64,000 bases of DNA from assembly GCA_964017045.1 (NCBI GenBank), contig OZ024807.1:16605941-16669940 (forward strand), read 5' to 3'. Shown piece after piece: positions 11,078 through 22,770 of this stretch (positions are counted from its first letter, which is position 1; every line of letters begins with the position of its first letter). The position numbers and the translations under genes are program-made. The notes under the pieces were generated by a model. The model was given only the letters and a program-made list of their open reading frames with translations, was not told the DNA's origin and made no database searches. The stretch is from Omphiscola glabra (taxonomy: Eukaryota; Mollusca; Gastropoda; Lymnaeidae).

Positions 11078-11254
11078 CAGGCCTGCACAACTCAAAATGT
11101 AAGGCGGGCCGTAATACTTTATGAAAACTTCGTGCGGGCCGAAAGAAAATAGGAGAGCGGGGAACGCTATTAAAAGAATAATAATAAAAAATGAATATTT
11201 CGTTACTTCGCGGGCCGCAAAGTTGGCGCGCGGGCCGAATGTTGTGCAATCTTC
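11078..11254. mobile_element. hAT-type MITE (177 bp) with 8-bp duplication
   Basis: The left end CAGGCCTGCACAAC pairs with the right end GTTGTGCAATCTTC (8 bp perfect, then degenerate). ATCTATGT flanks both sides (11070-11077 and 11255-11262). Internal GCGGGCC motifs occur four times near the ends (GGCGGGCCGTAATA, GTGCGGGCCGAAAG, CGCGGGCCGCAAAG, CGCGGGCCGAATG), as subterminal repeats of hAT elements do. No transposase is encoded. Confidence 0.75.
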
Positions 11255-11262
11255 ATCTATGT

Positions 11263-11644
11263 AATTACATCTCCACCTGGACGAGTGGGTGATGCATAAG
11301 AACATTTGTGAAAGAAAGACAAACTTAAATTTTTGTTTGTTAAACACCACCAAAGAGAAAAACAATTAAGTATTCTTAACAGTTGTGGGTAAGCACCCAA
11401 AACCCGGACGGGAGAGGCAGTTAACCGAAAGCCAGTCGAATCGGAACGCGCTGTCCAGTGTTTACATTGTGTTATGCTAATCTGCCATCGGTTAACTAAG
11501 TTCGTAAAGCACATGGCACAAAAACGTATACACTGATAAAAAGAATATTCGCATCACAAACAAGGATTGAACGGAAAAAAAAACTGTCCGTGGTTTACAT
11601 GGAAATCTCTTTATCTCGAAACATGCACACATAAAAAATGTATA
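11263..11644. other. Unique stretch, no feature seen
   Basis: Non-repetitive. Overlapping minus-strand open frames of 72 to 97 codons (11031-11514) are unrelated to each other and cross the hAT element, so none is supported as a gene. Confidence 0.4.
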
Positions 11645-12755
11645 ATAATACGTCTAGGAATGCATCTCAGGAAGTACGTCACAGTATAAAAATAACCCAA
11701 GGAATGCTTTCTCGGGAAGTACGTCACAGTATAATAATAAGTCAAGGAATGCCTTCTCAGGAAGTGCGTCACAGTATAAAAATAACCCAAGGAATGCTTT
11801 CTCGGGAAGTACGTCACAGTATAATAATAAGTCAAGGAATGCCTTCTCAGGAAGTGCGTCACAGTATAATAATAAGTCAAGGAATGCCTTCTCAGGAAGT
11901 ACGTCGCAGTAAAATAATAAGTCAAGGAATGACTTCTCAGGAAGTACATCACAGTATAAAAATAAGTCAAGGAATGCCTCTCAGGAAGTACGTCACAGTA
12001 TAAAAATAAGCCAAGAAATGCTTTCTCATGAAGTATGTCACAGTATAATAATAAGTCAAGGAATGCCTTTCAGGAAGTACGTCAGAGTATAATAATAAGT
12101 CAAGGAATGCCTTCTCAGGAAGTACGTCACAGTATAATAAGTCAAGGAATGCCTCTCAGGAAGTACGTCACAGTATAATAATAATTCAAGGAATGCCTTC
12201 TCAGGAAGTACGTCACAGTATAATAATAGTTCAAGGAATGCCTCTCAGGAAGTACGTAACAGTATAAAAATAAGTCAAGGAATGCCTCTCAGGAAGTACG
12301 TCACAGTATAAAACTAAGGCCAAGAAATGCCTCTCAGGAAGTACGTCACAGTATAATAAACAGTCAAGGAATGCCTCTCAGGAAGTACGTCACAGTATGA
12401 AAATAAGTCAAGGAATGCCGTCTCAGGAAGTACGTCACAGTATAATAATAAGTCTAGGGATGCCTCTCAGGAAGTACGTCACTGTATAAAAATAAGCCAA
12501 AGAATCCCTTCTCAGGAAGTACGTCACAGTATAAAAATAAGCCAATGAATCCCTTCTCAGGAAGTACGTCACAGTATAAAAATAAGCCAATGAATCCCTT
12601 CTCAGGAAGTACGTCATAGTATAAAAATAAGCCAAGGAATCCCTTCTCAGGAAGTACGTCACAGTATAAAAATAAGCCAAGGAATCCCTTCTCAGGAAGT
12701 ACGCCACAGTATAAAAATAAGTCAAGGAATGCTTTCTCGGGAAGTACGTCACAAG
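11645..12755. repeat. 45-bp minisatellite carrying TACGTCAC, about 25 copies
   Basis: Core GGAAGTACGTCACAGTATAA then TAATAAGTCAAGGAATGCCTTCTCA. The period was measured as 45 (11671 to 11716), with 44-bp variants. Nearly every unit keeps ACGTCAC, a CRE-like half site. Because 45 is a multiple of 3, frames stay open on both strands (11611-11970, 11638-12003, 12435-12852). I call no protein. Confidence 0.95.
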
Positions 12756-13354
12756 TGGTAAGGAAATCGGGATAATTTATAATTAAAACTTTGCTGCAAT
12801 TCAATGACGTCAGACAAGGAAATTCTTTCCAGACATGAGACTCTGAATTCATGAAGGTTTCTTCTTATCGAATCGGTCCAACTCCTCAAAAACACGCATC
12901 CACTGAGAGAGTGGTTCGTGAGGGGACAGAAATGGCTACAGCTGAGTGCGTTGAAAAAACTTAAGTTTATTTTCTTTCGTTCAATAATTGCACGTTTTTT
13001 AAAAAGTGGAATGTCCGCGTTGATTAAAAGATAATGACATTATAATTGTTTGTTGGCGTGTTGCTTTCTGGATAACAAAATTTCAAAGAAAATAAATGTC
13101 CAGTTTAAATCCCCCCCCCCCCCCTTTCCTAAAAAAAATCGAGAAAAGTCATATCCAATAGTAGCTGTTGTAGATTCTCACACAGGAAACAAGGTTTGAA
13201 TGCGATAGCTTATACTAACACCCAGGAAAAGAAAAGAAGAAAAGAAAGGGTTGCAATGCCCCACAACCAACGTGTAAATCCCTCGCCCGTCAGTCTCATT
13301 GTCTTGGCTGATCCAGAATGAACCCAATCAACGTGGGTATGACGGGCCCCGAGC
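12756..13354. other. Unique stretch with poly-C
   Basis: Contains a run of 14 C (13111-13124). No gene supported. Confidence 0.5.
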
Positions 13355-15595
13355 TGTGTCTGGGGTCTGCTGTGTCTGATGTCTGTCATGTCTGGGGTCT
13401 GCTGTGTCTGATGTCTGTCATGTCTGGGGTCCGCTGTGTCTGATGTCTGTCATGTCTGGGGTCTGCTGTGTCTGATGTCTGTCATGTCTGGGGTCTGCTG
13501 TGTCTGATGTCTGTCATGTCTGGGGTCTGCTGTGTCTGGGGTCTGCTGTGTCTGGGGTCTGCTGTGTCTGATGTCTGTCATGTCTGGGGTCTGCTGTGTC
13601 TGGGGTCTGCTGTGTCTGATGTCTGTCATGTCTGGGGTCTGCTGTGTCTGATGTCTGTCATGTCTGGGGTCTGCTGTGTCTGGGGTCTGCTGTGTCTGAT
13701 GTCTGTCATGTCTGGGGTCTGCTGTGTCTGATGTCTGTCATGTCTGGGGTCTGCTGTGTCTGGGGTCTGCTGTGTCTGGGGTCTGCTGTGTCTGGGGTCT
13801 GCTGTGTCTGATGTCTGTCATGTCTGGGGTCTGCCGTGTCTGATGTCTGTCATGTCTGGGGTCTGCTGTGTCTGGGGTCTGCTGTGTCTGGGGTCCGCTG
13901 TGTCTGGGGTCTGCTGTGTCTGATGTCTGTCATGTCTGGGGTCTGCTATGTCTGGGATCCACTGTGTCTGAGGTCTGCTGTGTCTGATGTCTGTCATGTC
14001 TGGGGTCTGCTGTGTCTGGGATCCACTGTGTCTGAGGTCTGCTGTGTCTGATGTCTGTCATGTCTGGGGTCTGCTGTGTCTGGGATCCACTGTGTCTGAG
14101 GTCTGCTGTGTCTGATGTCTGTCATGTCTGGGGTCTGCTATGTCTGGGATCCACTGTGTCTGAGGTCTGCTGTGTCTGATGTCTGTCATGTCTGGGGTCT
14201 GCTATGTCTGGGATCCACTGTGTCTGAGGTCTGCTGTGTCTGGGGTCTGCTATGTATGGGATCCACTGTGTCTGAGGTCTGCTGTGTCTGGGGTCTGCTG
14301 TGTCTGATGTCTGTCATGTCTGGGGTCTGCTATGTCTGGGATCCACTGTGTCTGAGGTCTGCTGTGTCTGGGGTCTGCTGTGTCTGATGTCTGTCATGTC
14401 TGGGGTCTGCTATGTCTGGGATCCACTGTGTCTGAGGTCTGCTGTGTCTGGGGTCCACTGTGTCTGGGGTCTGCTGTGTCTGATGTCTGTCATGTCTGGG
14501 GTCTGCTGTGTCTGATGTCTGTCATGTCTGGGGTCTGCTGTGTCTGGGGTCTGCTGTGTCTGATGTCTGTCATGTCTGGGGTCTGCTGTGTCTGATGTCT
14601 GTCATGTCTGGGGTCTGCTGTGTCTGGGGTCTGCTGTGTCTGGGGTCTGCTGTGTCTGGGGTCTGCTGTGTCTGATGTATGTCATGTCTGGGGTCTGCTG
14701 TGTCTGATGTCTGTCATGTCTGGGGTCTGCTGTGTCTGGGGTCTGCTGTGTCTGGGGTCCGCTGTTTCTGGGGTCTGCTGTGTCTGATGTCTGTCATGTC
14801 TGGGGTCTGCTATGTCTGGGATCCACTGTGTCTGAGGTCTGCTGTGTCTGATGTCTGTCATGTCTGGGGTCTGCTGTGTCTGGGATCCACTGTGTCTGAG
14901 GTCTGCTGTGTCTGATGTCTGTCATGTCTGGGGTCTGCTGTGTCTGGGATCCACTGTGTCTGAGGTCTGCTGTGTCTGGGGTCTGTCATGTCTGGGGTCT
15001 GCTATGTCTGGGATCCACTGTGTCTGAGGTCTGCTGTGTCTGATGTCTGTCATGTCTGGGGTCTGCTATGTCTGGGATCCACTGTGTCTGAGGTCTGCTG
15101 TGTCTGATGTCTGTCATGTCTGGGGTCTGCTATGTCTGGGATCCACTGTGTCTGAGGTCTGCTGTGTCTGATGTCTGTCATGTCTGGGGTCTGCTATGTC
15201 TGGGATCCACTGTGTCTGAGGTCTGCTGTGTCTGGGGTCTGCTGTGTCTGATGTCTGTCATGTCTGGGGTCTGCTATGTCTGGGATCCACTGTGTCTGAG
15301 GTCTGCTGTGTCTGGGGTCTGCTGTGTCTGATGTCTGTCATGTCTGGGGTCTGCTATGTCTGGGATCCACTGTGTCTGAGGTCTGCTGTGTCTGGGGTCC
15401 ACTGTGTCTGAGGTCTGCTGTGTCTGGGGTCCACTGTGTTTGAGGTCTGCTGTGTCTGATATCCACTGTGTCTGAGGTCTGCCGTGGATGGGATCCACTG
15501 TGTCTGAGGTCTGCCGTGTCTGATATCCACTGTGTCTGAGGTCTGCCGTGTCTCGGGCCCACTGTGTCTGAGTTCTGCTGTGACTGGGGTTTGTT
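13355..15595. repeat. 16-bp minisatellite, about 140 copies
   Basis: Three main 16-bp unit types: TCTGGGGTCTGCTGTG, TCTGATGTCTGTCATG and TCTGGGATCCACTGTG (plus TCTGAGGTCTGCTGTG). Unit types are ordered in repeating blocks. The GGATCC-bearing type is absent before about 13950 and frequent after it. Every frame of the + strand reads a 16-residue repeat (SDVCHVWGLLCLGSAV). These frames end only at irregular units and are by-products. Confidence 0.96.
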
Positions 15596-16293
15596 ACTCT
15601 AACTCCCCTTATTATTAGTGTATACTGGAGCATCACCCCAAATCATTTATAGCAAACTAGACAAAGGATGACTAAAATCTACTTTATTACCACAGCGAAG
15701 AAGTGTTCATATAAAATCTTGTTTTTTAACGAATGAAAGGTATGTCCCTTTATTCCGTTTACAAACGTTGCATTGAAAGATTTGTACCCCTTCAAGCGGT
15801 CAGTAGCGGTCAATTCCACTGGTCTCCTGGATTTAGCTTAGTACTCGCGCCGTGACGTCACGTCCGTGAGAGAAGGGGGGTGAGAGTGAGTAGAAAACAA
15901 AGGCTTATTAACACATTTTTTTAAACTAACCGAATTCCGTGTGGAATTTACGCTGCAGTTAGTTGTGCCTTAAAGTGCAAGCGTTATGTCGTCATTCCTG
16001 GAACCGCCCACTTCCGGTATTGCTAAAGATATTGAATCGATTTCCGATTATGTTTAATGAAGCGCGTATAGTTCAAAATTATTGTTTTTCATAAGGTAAC
16101 TTGTTTTCTAGGCTGAAAAATAGCGTAATCGATTATACTTCATAGTTAATGTTCAGTCACGATTTTTTTTCTGGTTGTTAGTTTTCCCTCGCAAGGTTAT
16201 ATATCGGTATCGTCCTCGCATAAAAAACCCAAAGCTTTGAGATTTATTTTCCTTACTTAATATCATGCTTACACACTTAATATGTACTATATA

Positions 16294-16326
<33 letters not shown>

Positions 16327-16436
16327 ATGTATTGTATTTGTTTTATATAACATGTTATTTATAATACTTGTAAAGATTAAATTAAATACTTCTCTTATAT
16401 TTTTATGTATCGTTTCATCCACTAGCGTTATAATGT
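15596..16436. other. Unique stretch with TA microsatellite
   Basis: A (TA)-rich microsatellite lies at 16287-16326. TGACGTCA occurs at 15853-15860. The region otherwise shows no recognisable gene. Confidence 0.5.
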
Positions 16437-16656
16437 AATCTCTGATTGGCCTGCAAGTCTGATCTCTGATTGGCCTGCTAGTCTAATCTCTGATTTGCCT
16501 GCTAGTCTAATCTCTGATTGGCCTCCTAGTCTAATCTCTGATTGGCCTGCTAGTCTTATCCCTGATTGGCCTACTAGTCTAATCTCTGATTGGTCTGCTA
16601 GTCTAATCTCTAATTGGCCTGCTAGTCTGATCTCTGATTGGCCTGCTAGCCTAATC
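16437..16656. repeat. 24-bp array with ATTGG boxes, 9 copies
   Basis: Unit starts TCTGATTGGCCTGCTAGTCT and is 24 bp (16441, 16465). Almost all copies keep ATTGG, the complement of a CCAAT box. A + frame through it (16495-16800) is repeat-derived. Confidence 0.93.
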
Positions 16657-17260
16657 TATAAGTACTACCTCTCTAAGCACAGCCCCCACTCACCTATTCC
16701 CCAAACGTCTCAATCAACTCATTTCAGACTAAGAAAAATGAATCTACACCATGCCGAGCCCATTAGAATGCCATTACGTATTGGCAATGATGATAGATGA
16801 AATGAGAGTGTTGATGATATTGATGACGTCACGGGGCTCCGCTCTGCCCGCTAGATCAATTCATAAGTCCTCGTTGTGTGACTAGATGTGTTTATTTTGA
16901 GCTTCCAATTGTTTTTACTTATGCTAGACGGGGGCCTATTTAACAACCTAAATTTTGGATAACTAACCACTTCAAATATAGGACAAATTGTTTACCCCTT
17001 ATGTAAGTTTAGTAGTAAGCTTAAAATAATGTTAGTGGTGGACCTCCATAACAAAGGTACAAAAAAAATCCTATTGACAGACAGATGGGGGGAGGGGTGC
17101 AAGGATCACATTTAAGAACCGCCGTTGCAGATCGATTTATAAAAAAATAAATATATATTGAAAGCATAACACAGGGCCGGGGTGCCACAAACTAGAATAA
17201 ATTCAGTTTATTTTGGGCGAAGGGTTTCTGGCGACCATTGTGACAAACTTTGGCGCTGCC
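16657..17260. other. Unique stretch, no feature seen
   Basis: Contains TGATGACGTCACGG at 16821-16834 and G-runs near 17086. There is no supported gene, RNA or complete transposon. Confidence 0.4.
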
Positions 17261-17460
17261 CAGTGGCGTAGCTAGGTTAGGTGTCGCCTGGCTTGGGCGG
17301 GACAAGATTTTTGCAGCCCATTCCACGATAAAAATTCAGCAGCAGGCGAAAATGAAGCCCGGACCCCCCCCCCAATAAAAGGAACAAGGGACGTGCCCGG
17401 GGGGAGGGCACAGGTATTGTCGACACGAACATCTGAAAGGCGCCCCCCTCCCCAACAACA
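17261..17460 (+). mobile_element. Partial MITE sharing the CAGTGGCGTAGC end
   Basis: The left end CAGTGGCGTAGCTAGG matches the terminal repeat of the complete element at 52859-53028. The interior is C/G-rich, like that element (GCGCCCCCCT at 17441). I could not find the right terminal repeat or a target duplication, so the right border is a guess. Confidence 0.4.
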
Positions 17461-17611
17461 TATTATCTGAACACTGGACAACAGTAATAATAGTGACGTC
17501 ACTTGTCTTTCGTTGAAGCTAATTAAATTGTTACATTACAAAACAAATGATTTGGGAGGGGGGTATAAATATTTTTTGAAAAAGTATTGAAATATTATTG
17601 TACAGAGCAAT

Positions 17612-18150
17612 GTGAAAAGAATACATTGGCTCTACGACCCAACTAACAGAATACACTGACTCTCCGACCCAAGTGACAGAATACACTGGCTCTCCGACCC
17701 AACTGACAGAATACACTGGCTCTCCGACCAAACTGACAGAATACACTGGCTCTCCGACCAAACTGACAGAATACACTGGCTCTCCGACCCAAGTGACAGA
17801 ATAAACTGACAATCTGACCCATCAAAAGTGGCAGAATACACTGGCTCTCAAAAATGTATAGAATACCATGGCTATCCAATCTATCAAACTAACAGAATTC
17901 ACGGTCTATTCGATCAACTAAAAGTGACAAAATACCCTGGCAATCCGTCTCACCAATGTGACAGAATACACCGGCTATCCGACCCACCAATGTGACAGAA
18001 TACGCCGGCTATCCGACCCACCAATGTGACAGAATACACCGGCTATCCGACCCACCAATGTGACAGAATACACCGGCTATCCAACCCACCAATGTGACAG
18101 AATACACCGGCTATCCGACCCACCAATGTGACAGAATTCACTGGCAATCC
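17612..18150. repeat. 30/34-bp minisatellite, about 16 copies
   Basis: The left half uses a 30-bp unit (GACAGAATACACTGGCTCTC plus CGACCCAACT). The right half uses a 34-bp relative (TGTGACAGAATACACCGGCT plus ATCCGACCCACCAA). Between them are degenerate units. The two halves represent separate expansions of one ancestor. Confidence 0.93.
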
Positions 18151-18486
18151 GAGCCACCACTTTGGCAACTTAACTGGCAGAAGTCAAAGTGTCATTTTAC
18201 TCGTCAGCCAGAGCAGACGCGATGACGTAATCGGAACCCAGTGTTCGACACGAGTAGCCGCCCGTCCTCTGGTAATCACGGTCTGCTTTGAGGGCGCTAG
18301 TACACGGTAATTGCATTTTCGATGAAGAATATTGGTGTGTGAGACGGGGTGGGGGCGGGGGGTGGCTAGTATAACCGGGGGAATGGAGTGGGGGGGGGGG
18401 CTTGTCTAACCGGGAATGAGGACCATCAAATTGTTTATTTTATACAAACGATTTGGGGAATCGCTGAAATAGATAGTATAATGTGG
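18151..18486. other. Unique stretch with G-runs
   Basis: Contains G-runs at 18348-18362 and 18389-18400. No gene seen. Confidence 0.4.
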
Positions 18487-18975
18487 AACACCTTGATATG
18501 ATATAGTGCACCTTGATATGATATAGTGCACCTTGATATGATATAGTGCACCTTGATATGATATAGTGCACCTTGATATGATATAGTGCACCTTGATATG
18601 ATATAGTGTACCTTGATATGATATAGTGCACCTTGATATGATATAGTGCACCTTGATATGATATAGTGCACCTTGATATGAAATAGTTCACCTTGATATG
18701 ATATAGTGCACCTTGATATGATATAGTTCACCTTGATATGAATTGGTGCAACTTGATATGCCATATGCACCTTGATATGATATTGTGCAGCTTGATATAA
18801 AGTAGTGCATCTTGATATGATATAGTGCACCTTGATATGATATAGTGCACTTTGATATGATATAGTACACCTTGATATGATATAGTGCACCTTGATAATA
18901 CACAGTGCACCTTAAAGTGACATAGTACAACTTGATATGATGTGGTGCACCTTAATATGACATAATGCACCATGA
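18487..18975. repeat. 20-bp minisatellite, about 24 copies
   Basis: Unit ACCTTGATATGATATAGTGC. Copies are nearly identical on the left (18487-18720) and increasingly diverged on the right. Because 20 is not a multiple of 3, all three minus frames read the same 20-residue repeat (SYQGALYHIKVHYIISRCTI), which accounts for the overlapping frames at 18406-18997. Confidence 0.96.
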
Positions 18976-19379
18976 AACTCACCCTCGCCCCTGGCACTTT
19001 GTCATATCTGCATGATATTCATTAATTAATTCTGTTGTTCAGTATGATTATTTGTAATTAAAAGATGCACAGGTTAGAACATTGTTGGCCATTCAATAAA
19101 GATATTGAGAACAAACTATTACAATTTAGCTAATGGCTCACCGGCTCTTCACATTTATCAGCGAATCATACCATCAACTCCAGAAATAGTTCAAGAAACG
19201 AAAGACTCTCTCCCCTTCCCCAACTCGGATTGGAAAAAAATGCTTCTTTTTACCATCACCATGTCTGGACGCCCCTGTTGGGATATACTAACAATCTTGG
19301 TTTTCTTTTTAAATCAACAATTTTAATAAGAATAATCACATGTAGCTCTTTTATGTATAACGCTTCTGGTGTGACTCAT
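18976..19379. other. Unique stretch, no feature seen
   Basis: AT-rich, with no repeat or gene that I can support. Confidence 0.4.
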
Positions 19380-19915
19380 GGACTTGCTTCACAACGGACT
19401 GCTTCACAATGGACTGCTTCCTAATAAACTGCTTCCTAGTGGACTGCTTCCTAGTGGACTGCTTCCTAATAAATTGCTTCCTAGTGGACTGCTTCCTAGT
19501 GGACTGATTCCTAATGAACTGCTTCCTAGTGGACAGCTTCCTAATGAACTGCTTCCTAATGAACTGCTTCCTAGTGGACTGCTTCCTAATGAACTGCTTC
19601 CTAGTGGACTGCTTCCTAGTGGACTGATTCCTAATGAACTGCTTCCTAGTGGACTGCTTCCTAGTGGACTGATTCCTAGTGGACTGATTCCTAATGAACT
19701 GCTTCCTAGTGGACTGCTTCCTAATGAACTGCTTCCTAATGAACTGCTTCCTAGTGGACTGCTTCCTAATGAACTGCTTCCTAGTGGACTGCTTCCTAAT
19801 GAACTGCTTCCTAGTGGACTGATTCCTAATGAACTGCTTCCTAATGAACTGCTTCCTAATGGACTGCTTCACAATGGACTACTTCCTAGTGGACTGCTTC
19901 CTAATGAACTGCTTC
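19380..19915. repeat. 15-bp two-state minisatellite, about 36 copies
   Basis: Two main units alternate irregularly: CTGCTTCCTAGTGGA and CTGCTTCCTAATGAA, with a rarer CTGATTCCTAGTGGA. Frames stay open on both strands (19351-19872 minus, 19378-19938 plus), giving pentapeptides such as LLPSG or LLPNE on the + strand. No gene is called. Confidence 0.96.
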
Positions 19916-19989
19916 ATAATCAGCGAATTTGGTATTGATAGTATATTACAAATATATATAAATATTTGAAAGAAAGTATGATTCAATAC

Positions 19990-20335
19990 GAGTTCAATAG
20001 TGCGCAAAATATAATTCCCGATAACTACGCTAAATGATTTATTTTTTAAACGCAACTGCGTTTGGCGCGTAATCTTTTCTTTCTCTGAAAATGAAACCGT
20101 CTCAATTTAAGTATGGTGTAAAAAATATTCGGGTCAAAAGTGGTTAAGACATCAGAATATTTAATATTGTTCATGGGCGTGAGATAAAAAAAAGTGTGCA
20201 GTGTCGTATCATGGGGGAAGGGGTTTAGCAAAAATTGGGATTCTTAAATGTGCATTACTTGAGTTCATGTTTTGTCAATTAACTTTAGTAGATGGGAGGT
20301 TCACGCATTGCTGTCGCCAATGTTTGGCGGGCTGT
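19990..20335 (+). repeat. Dispersed repeat family, copy 1
   Basis: Starts GAGTTCAATAGTGCGCAAAA, has the near-palindrome ACGCTAAAT...GTTTGGCGCGTAAT, then ATTGGGATTCTTAAA and a right part TTCACGCATT. The same landmarks in the same order occur at 21334-22200 and 50425-50700. The element class is unknown to me. Confidence 0.6.
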
Positions 20336-20550
20336 ATCTAGTATATATATATTGTTTCTGGTGTGGCTGCTTCCATTTCACAACCGGCCCTTACCCTAAG
20401 CCAAATGTTTTCTATTAATAATGCTGAGTGGGGAAACAATGCTGTCAACCAGCGAGCGTCTTGCATGACGGTTGAACTCTTGTAAACGACTCCTTTTTTT
20501 CAGAGGCGACTATTATATTACTCGATAGAGAGCCACTGGTATGGTTTAGG

Positions 20551-20735
20551 ACTGTCTGTATGACTATCTGCGGGACAGTCTGTATAACTATCTGCGGGAC
20601 TGTCTGTATAACTATCTGCGGGACTGTCAGTCGGTCTATTGTTTAAAAACCGGCAGGAAGGGTGTCGGGCTGTCTTTCGGTCTATTGTTTAAAAACCGGC
20701 AGGTAGGTTGTCGGACTGTCTGTAGGCATTGTTTT
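20551..20735. repeat. 24-bp then 47-bp tandem repeats
   Basis: Three units of 24 bp (ACTGTCTGTATAACTATCTG plus CGGG) followed by two of about 47 bp containing CGGTCTATTGTTTAAAAACC. Both share an ACTGTC start, so the longer unit likely grew from the shorter. Confidence 0.85.
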
Positions 20736-21333
20736 AAAGCCCGGCGTATATCACAGAAAATGAGAAGTTAACTTATTTTTGTAACACTTGGACTCACCCG
20801 AAATTTTCTCAAAATACCCGGACCCCGTGTAGAAAACTGCCCTCCATTAAGCTCTGATATAGTAAAGAATTTACTCAGCAGCAGTTTTTTTTCTTCTTCT
20901 ATTCTTTCTCTTTAGATTCCTTCCCAACGTTCTTCGAAATTCAACAATACCGTTATCCTATTTAGATGATACAAATCATAAAATCCTCTCAAACCACATC
21001 CTTTGTCCCCCTCCACCCCCAATATATTTGCACCCCTCCCCTCTTCCTCGTTTATTATTCACACATGATCCTCCCTACGTTCAACTCCTTCGTTCAATCA
21101 ACTGTTCAATTTTTTACCTCTTCAATATCACCAGCGCCAGATAGTAGGCAAAATAGCCATTGCAGTATGAACAGAAAAATAAGGGCCCTAGAGGTATAGG
21201 GCCAGCAGACAACGGAAATGTGACGCCATGTTATGGCCCTTGGATCTGGCAGACATGACATGTATAAATGCTAGCTGATGTTGATGTCAATCAATACAAT
21301 TCTCTATGCATGAAAGAAAGGATGGTGTAGTGG
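20736..21333. other. Unique stretch, no feature seen
   Basis: C-rich around 21005-21050. The 77-codon + frame (20966-21199) has no recognisable domain. Confidence 0.4.
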
Positions 21334-22200
21334 TGAGTTCAGTCGTGAGCAAAATAAAAAAATCCCAATAATTGCGCTAAATACTCTCTGTTCTATGCCA
21401 CAAATTTTCTCGAATTCCTGCCCTTTCCTATCTAACCGAACTTCTCTCTGTCTATTCACTCCTTCGACAGCTTCGCTCCTCCGCAGACGGGCGTATTCTT
21501 TCTGTCCCCAAGACTCGCACAAAAACATACGGTGAAATATCTTTCTCTTACTGTGCCCCCAAACAATGGAATTCTCTTCCACTACACATCCGCATTATAT
21601 CAACCATCACAGCCTTCAAAACTGCACTCAAAACACATCTCTTTAAACTCTACTACCCCGACTGATTCCCCACATCTGACCAATAAACGCTGCTGCTGCT
21701 GTCCGCCGTCCATGGCTTGTCATGTAAAAGTTCTGGTGTGGATGAGGTGAATATGCATTAGATTTTGTTTTGTCTCTATACATCTGTTCTTTATTACATA
21801 TATGCATTTTATGTTACTGTCACGATTATGTCTCTTTTGCTAATATTTTTATGTACAGCGCTGTGAGCCTAGCCCTAGAGATCCTTAAAAATACCACAAC
21901 TGCGTTTGGTGCGTAATATTTTACTTTTGTATAACGGAAACAATCTCAATTTTAATATGATGTAACAAAGCAGCGTGATACAACAAAAAAAAAAGGGGGG
22001 GGGGGCACATTAGAATAGTGATATAGTTCAGGGGCGCGTAAACGTATGCGGTGGCGTACCTGGGAGGGAGGGGGTGGCATTAATTGGGATTCTTACAAAG
22101 TGCTTATATTTTGAATGCATTTTTTGTCCAGTAACTTTAGTCAATGGTAAGTTCACGCATTTCCGCCGTCATTGTTAGGCCCGGGGGGGGGGGGGGGGGC
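21334..22200 (+). repeat. Dispersed repeat family, copy 2, split by a retrotransposon relic
   Basis: The left part (21334-21385: GAGTTCAGTCGTGAGCAAAA, ATTGCGCTAAATAC) and right part (from about 21886: AATACCACAACTGCGTTTGG, TGCGTAATATTTTAC, ATTGGGATTCTTAC, TTCACGCATT) are contiguous in the copy at 19990. About 500 bp of non-LTR retrotransposon lies between them. AAATAC occurs at both junctions, which could be the target duplication. Confidence 0.6.
21396..21665 (+). pseudogene. Non-LTR retrotransposon reverse transcriptase C-terminus (relic)
   Basis: A 90-codon + frame ending in TGA encodes the end of a Jockey/CR1-type reverse transcriptase. Landmarks are YLTELLSVY, LRSSADGRILSVPKTRTKTY, the aromatic FSYCAPKQWNSLPLHIR block and a terminal FKTALKTHLFKLYYPD. 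These blocks are typical of the C-terminal tail after the catalytic domain. No start or catalytic FADD box is present, so the copy is 5'-truncated, as is usual for target-primed insertion. Sequence after the stop (to about 21885) includes TGTACAGCGCTGTGAGC, common in 3' tails of such elements. The frame is unbroken, so the insertion may not be very old. Confidence 0.8.
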
Positions 22201-22489
22201 TTACAGCTAGTTATTGTTTGAAGACTGTAAGGCTCAATGGAAAGATACAGCAAGACACAGTTTTGACGTATAGCTTTATTACAGAGAATGATTACGGCCA
22301 GTGTCACCTCGTGTGTACAAAACTAACGCAAGTTGGGGTGGGGGTGGTAGGTGGTCACCGAAAGAAAAGGGGTGACTAAGAAGGGAAAACTTCGTGTTTT
22401 TAGTTGTTAAAATGAAAATGGTTTCATAATTTAATGTCAAAAAAACATCCCATGTAGGAAAATAATTCCTAAAACTGATGAAATATCAT

Positions 22490-22770
22490 TGGACAGTGAC
22501 ATGTGTGAAAATAGTAGTGAGAAATGGACAGTTACCAAATGTCATTAGCCAATGACATGTGTGAAAATAGACGTAACAAGTGAACAGTTACCAAATGTCA
22601 TTAGGCAATGACATGTGAGAGAACATTCGGGAGAACTGAACAGTTACCAAATGTCATTAGGCAATTACCTGTGAGAGAACAGTCGGGAGAACTGAACAGT
22701 TACAAAATGTCATTAGTCAATGACATGTGTTATAATAGTCGTGAGAACTGAACAGTTTATGAAATTTCAT
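22490..22770. repeat. 57-bp minisatellite, about 5 copies
   Basis: Units contain GAACAGTTACCAAATGTCAT followed by TAGGCAATGACATGTG. They are moderately diverged, more so at both ends. Confidence 0.88.

Noticed and set aside
13355..15595. Possible CRISPR array
   Set aside because: Direct repeats without unique spacers, in an animal genome. The same applies to all other arrays here.
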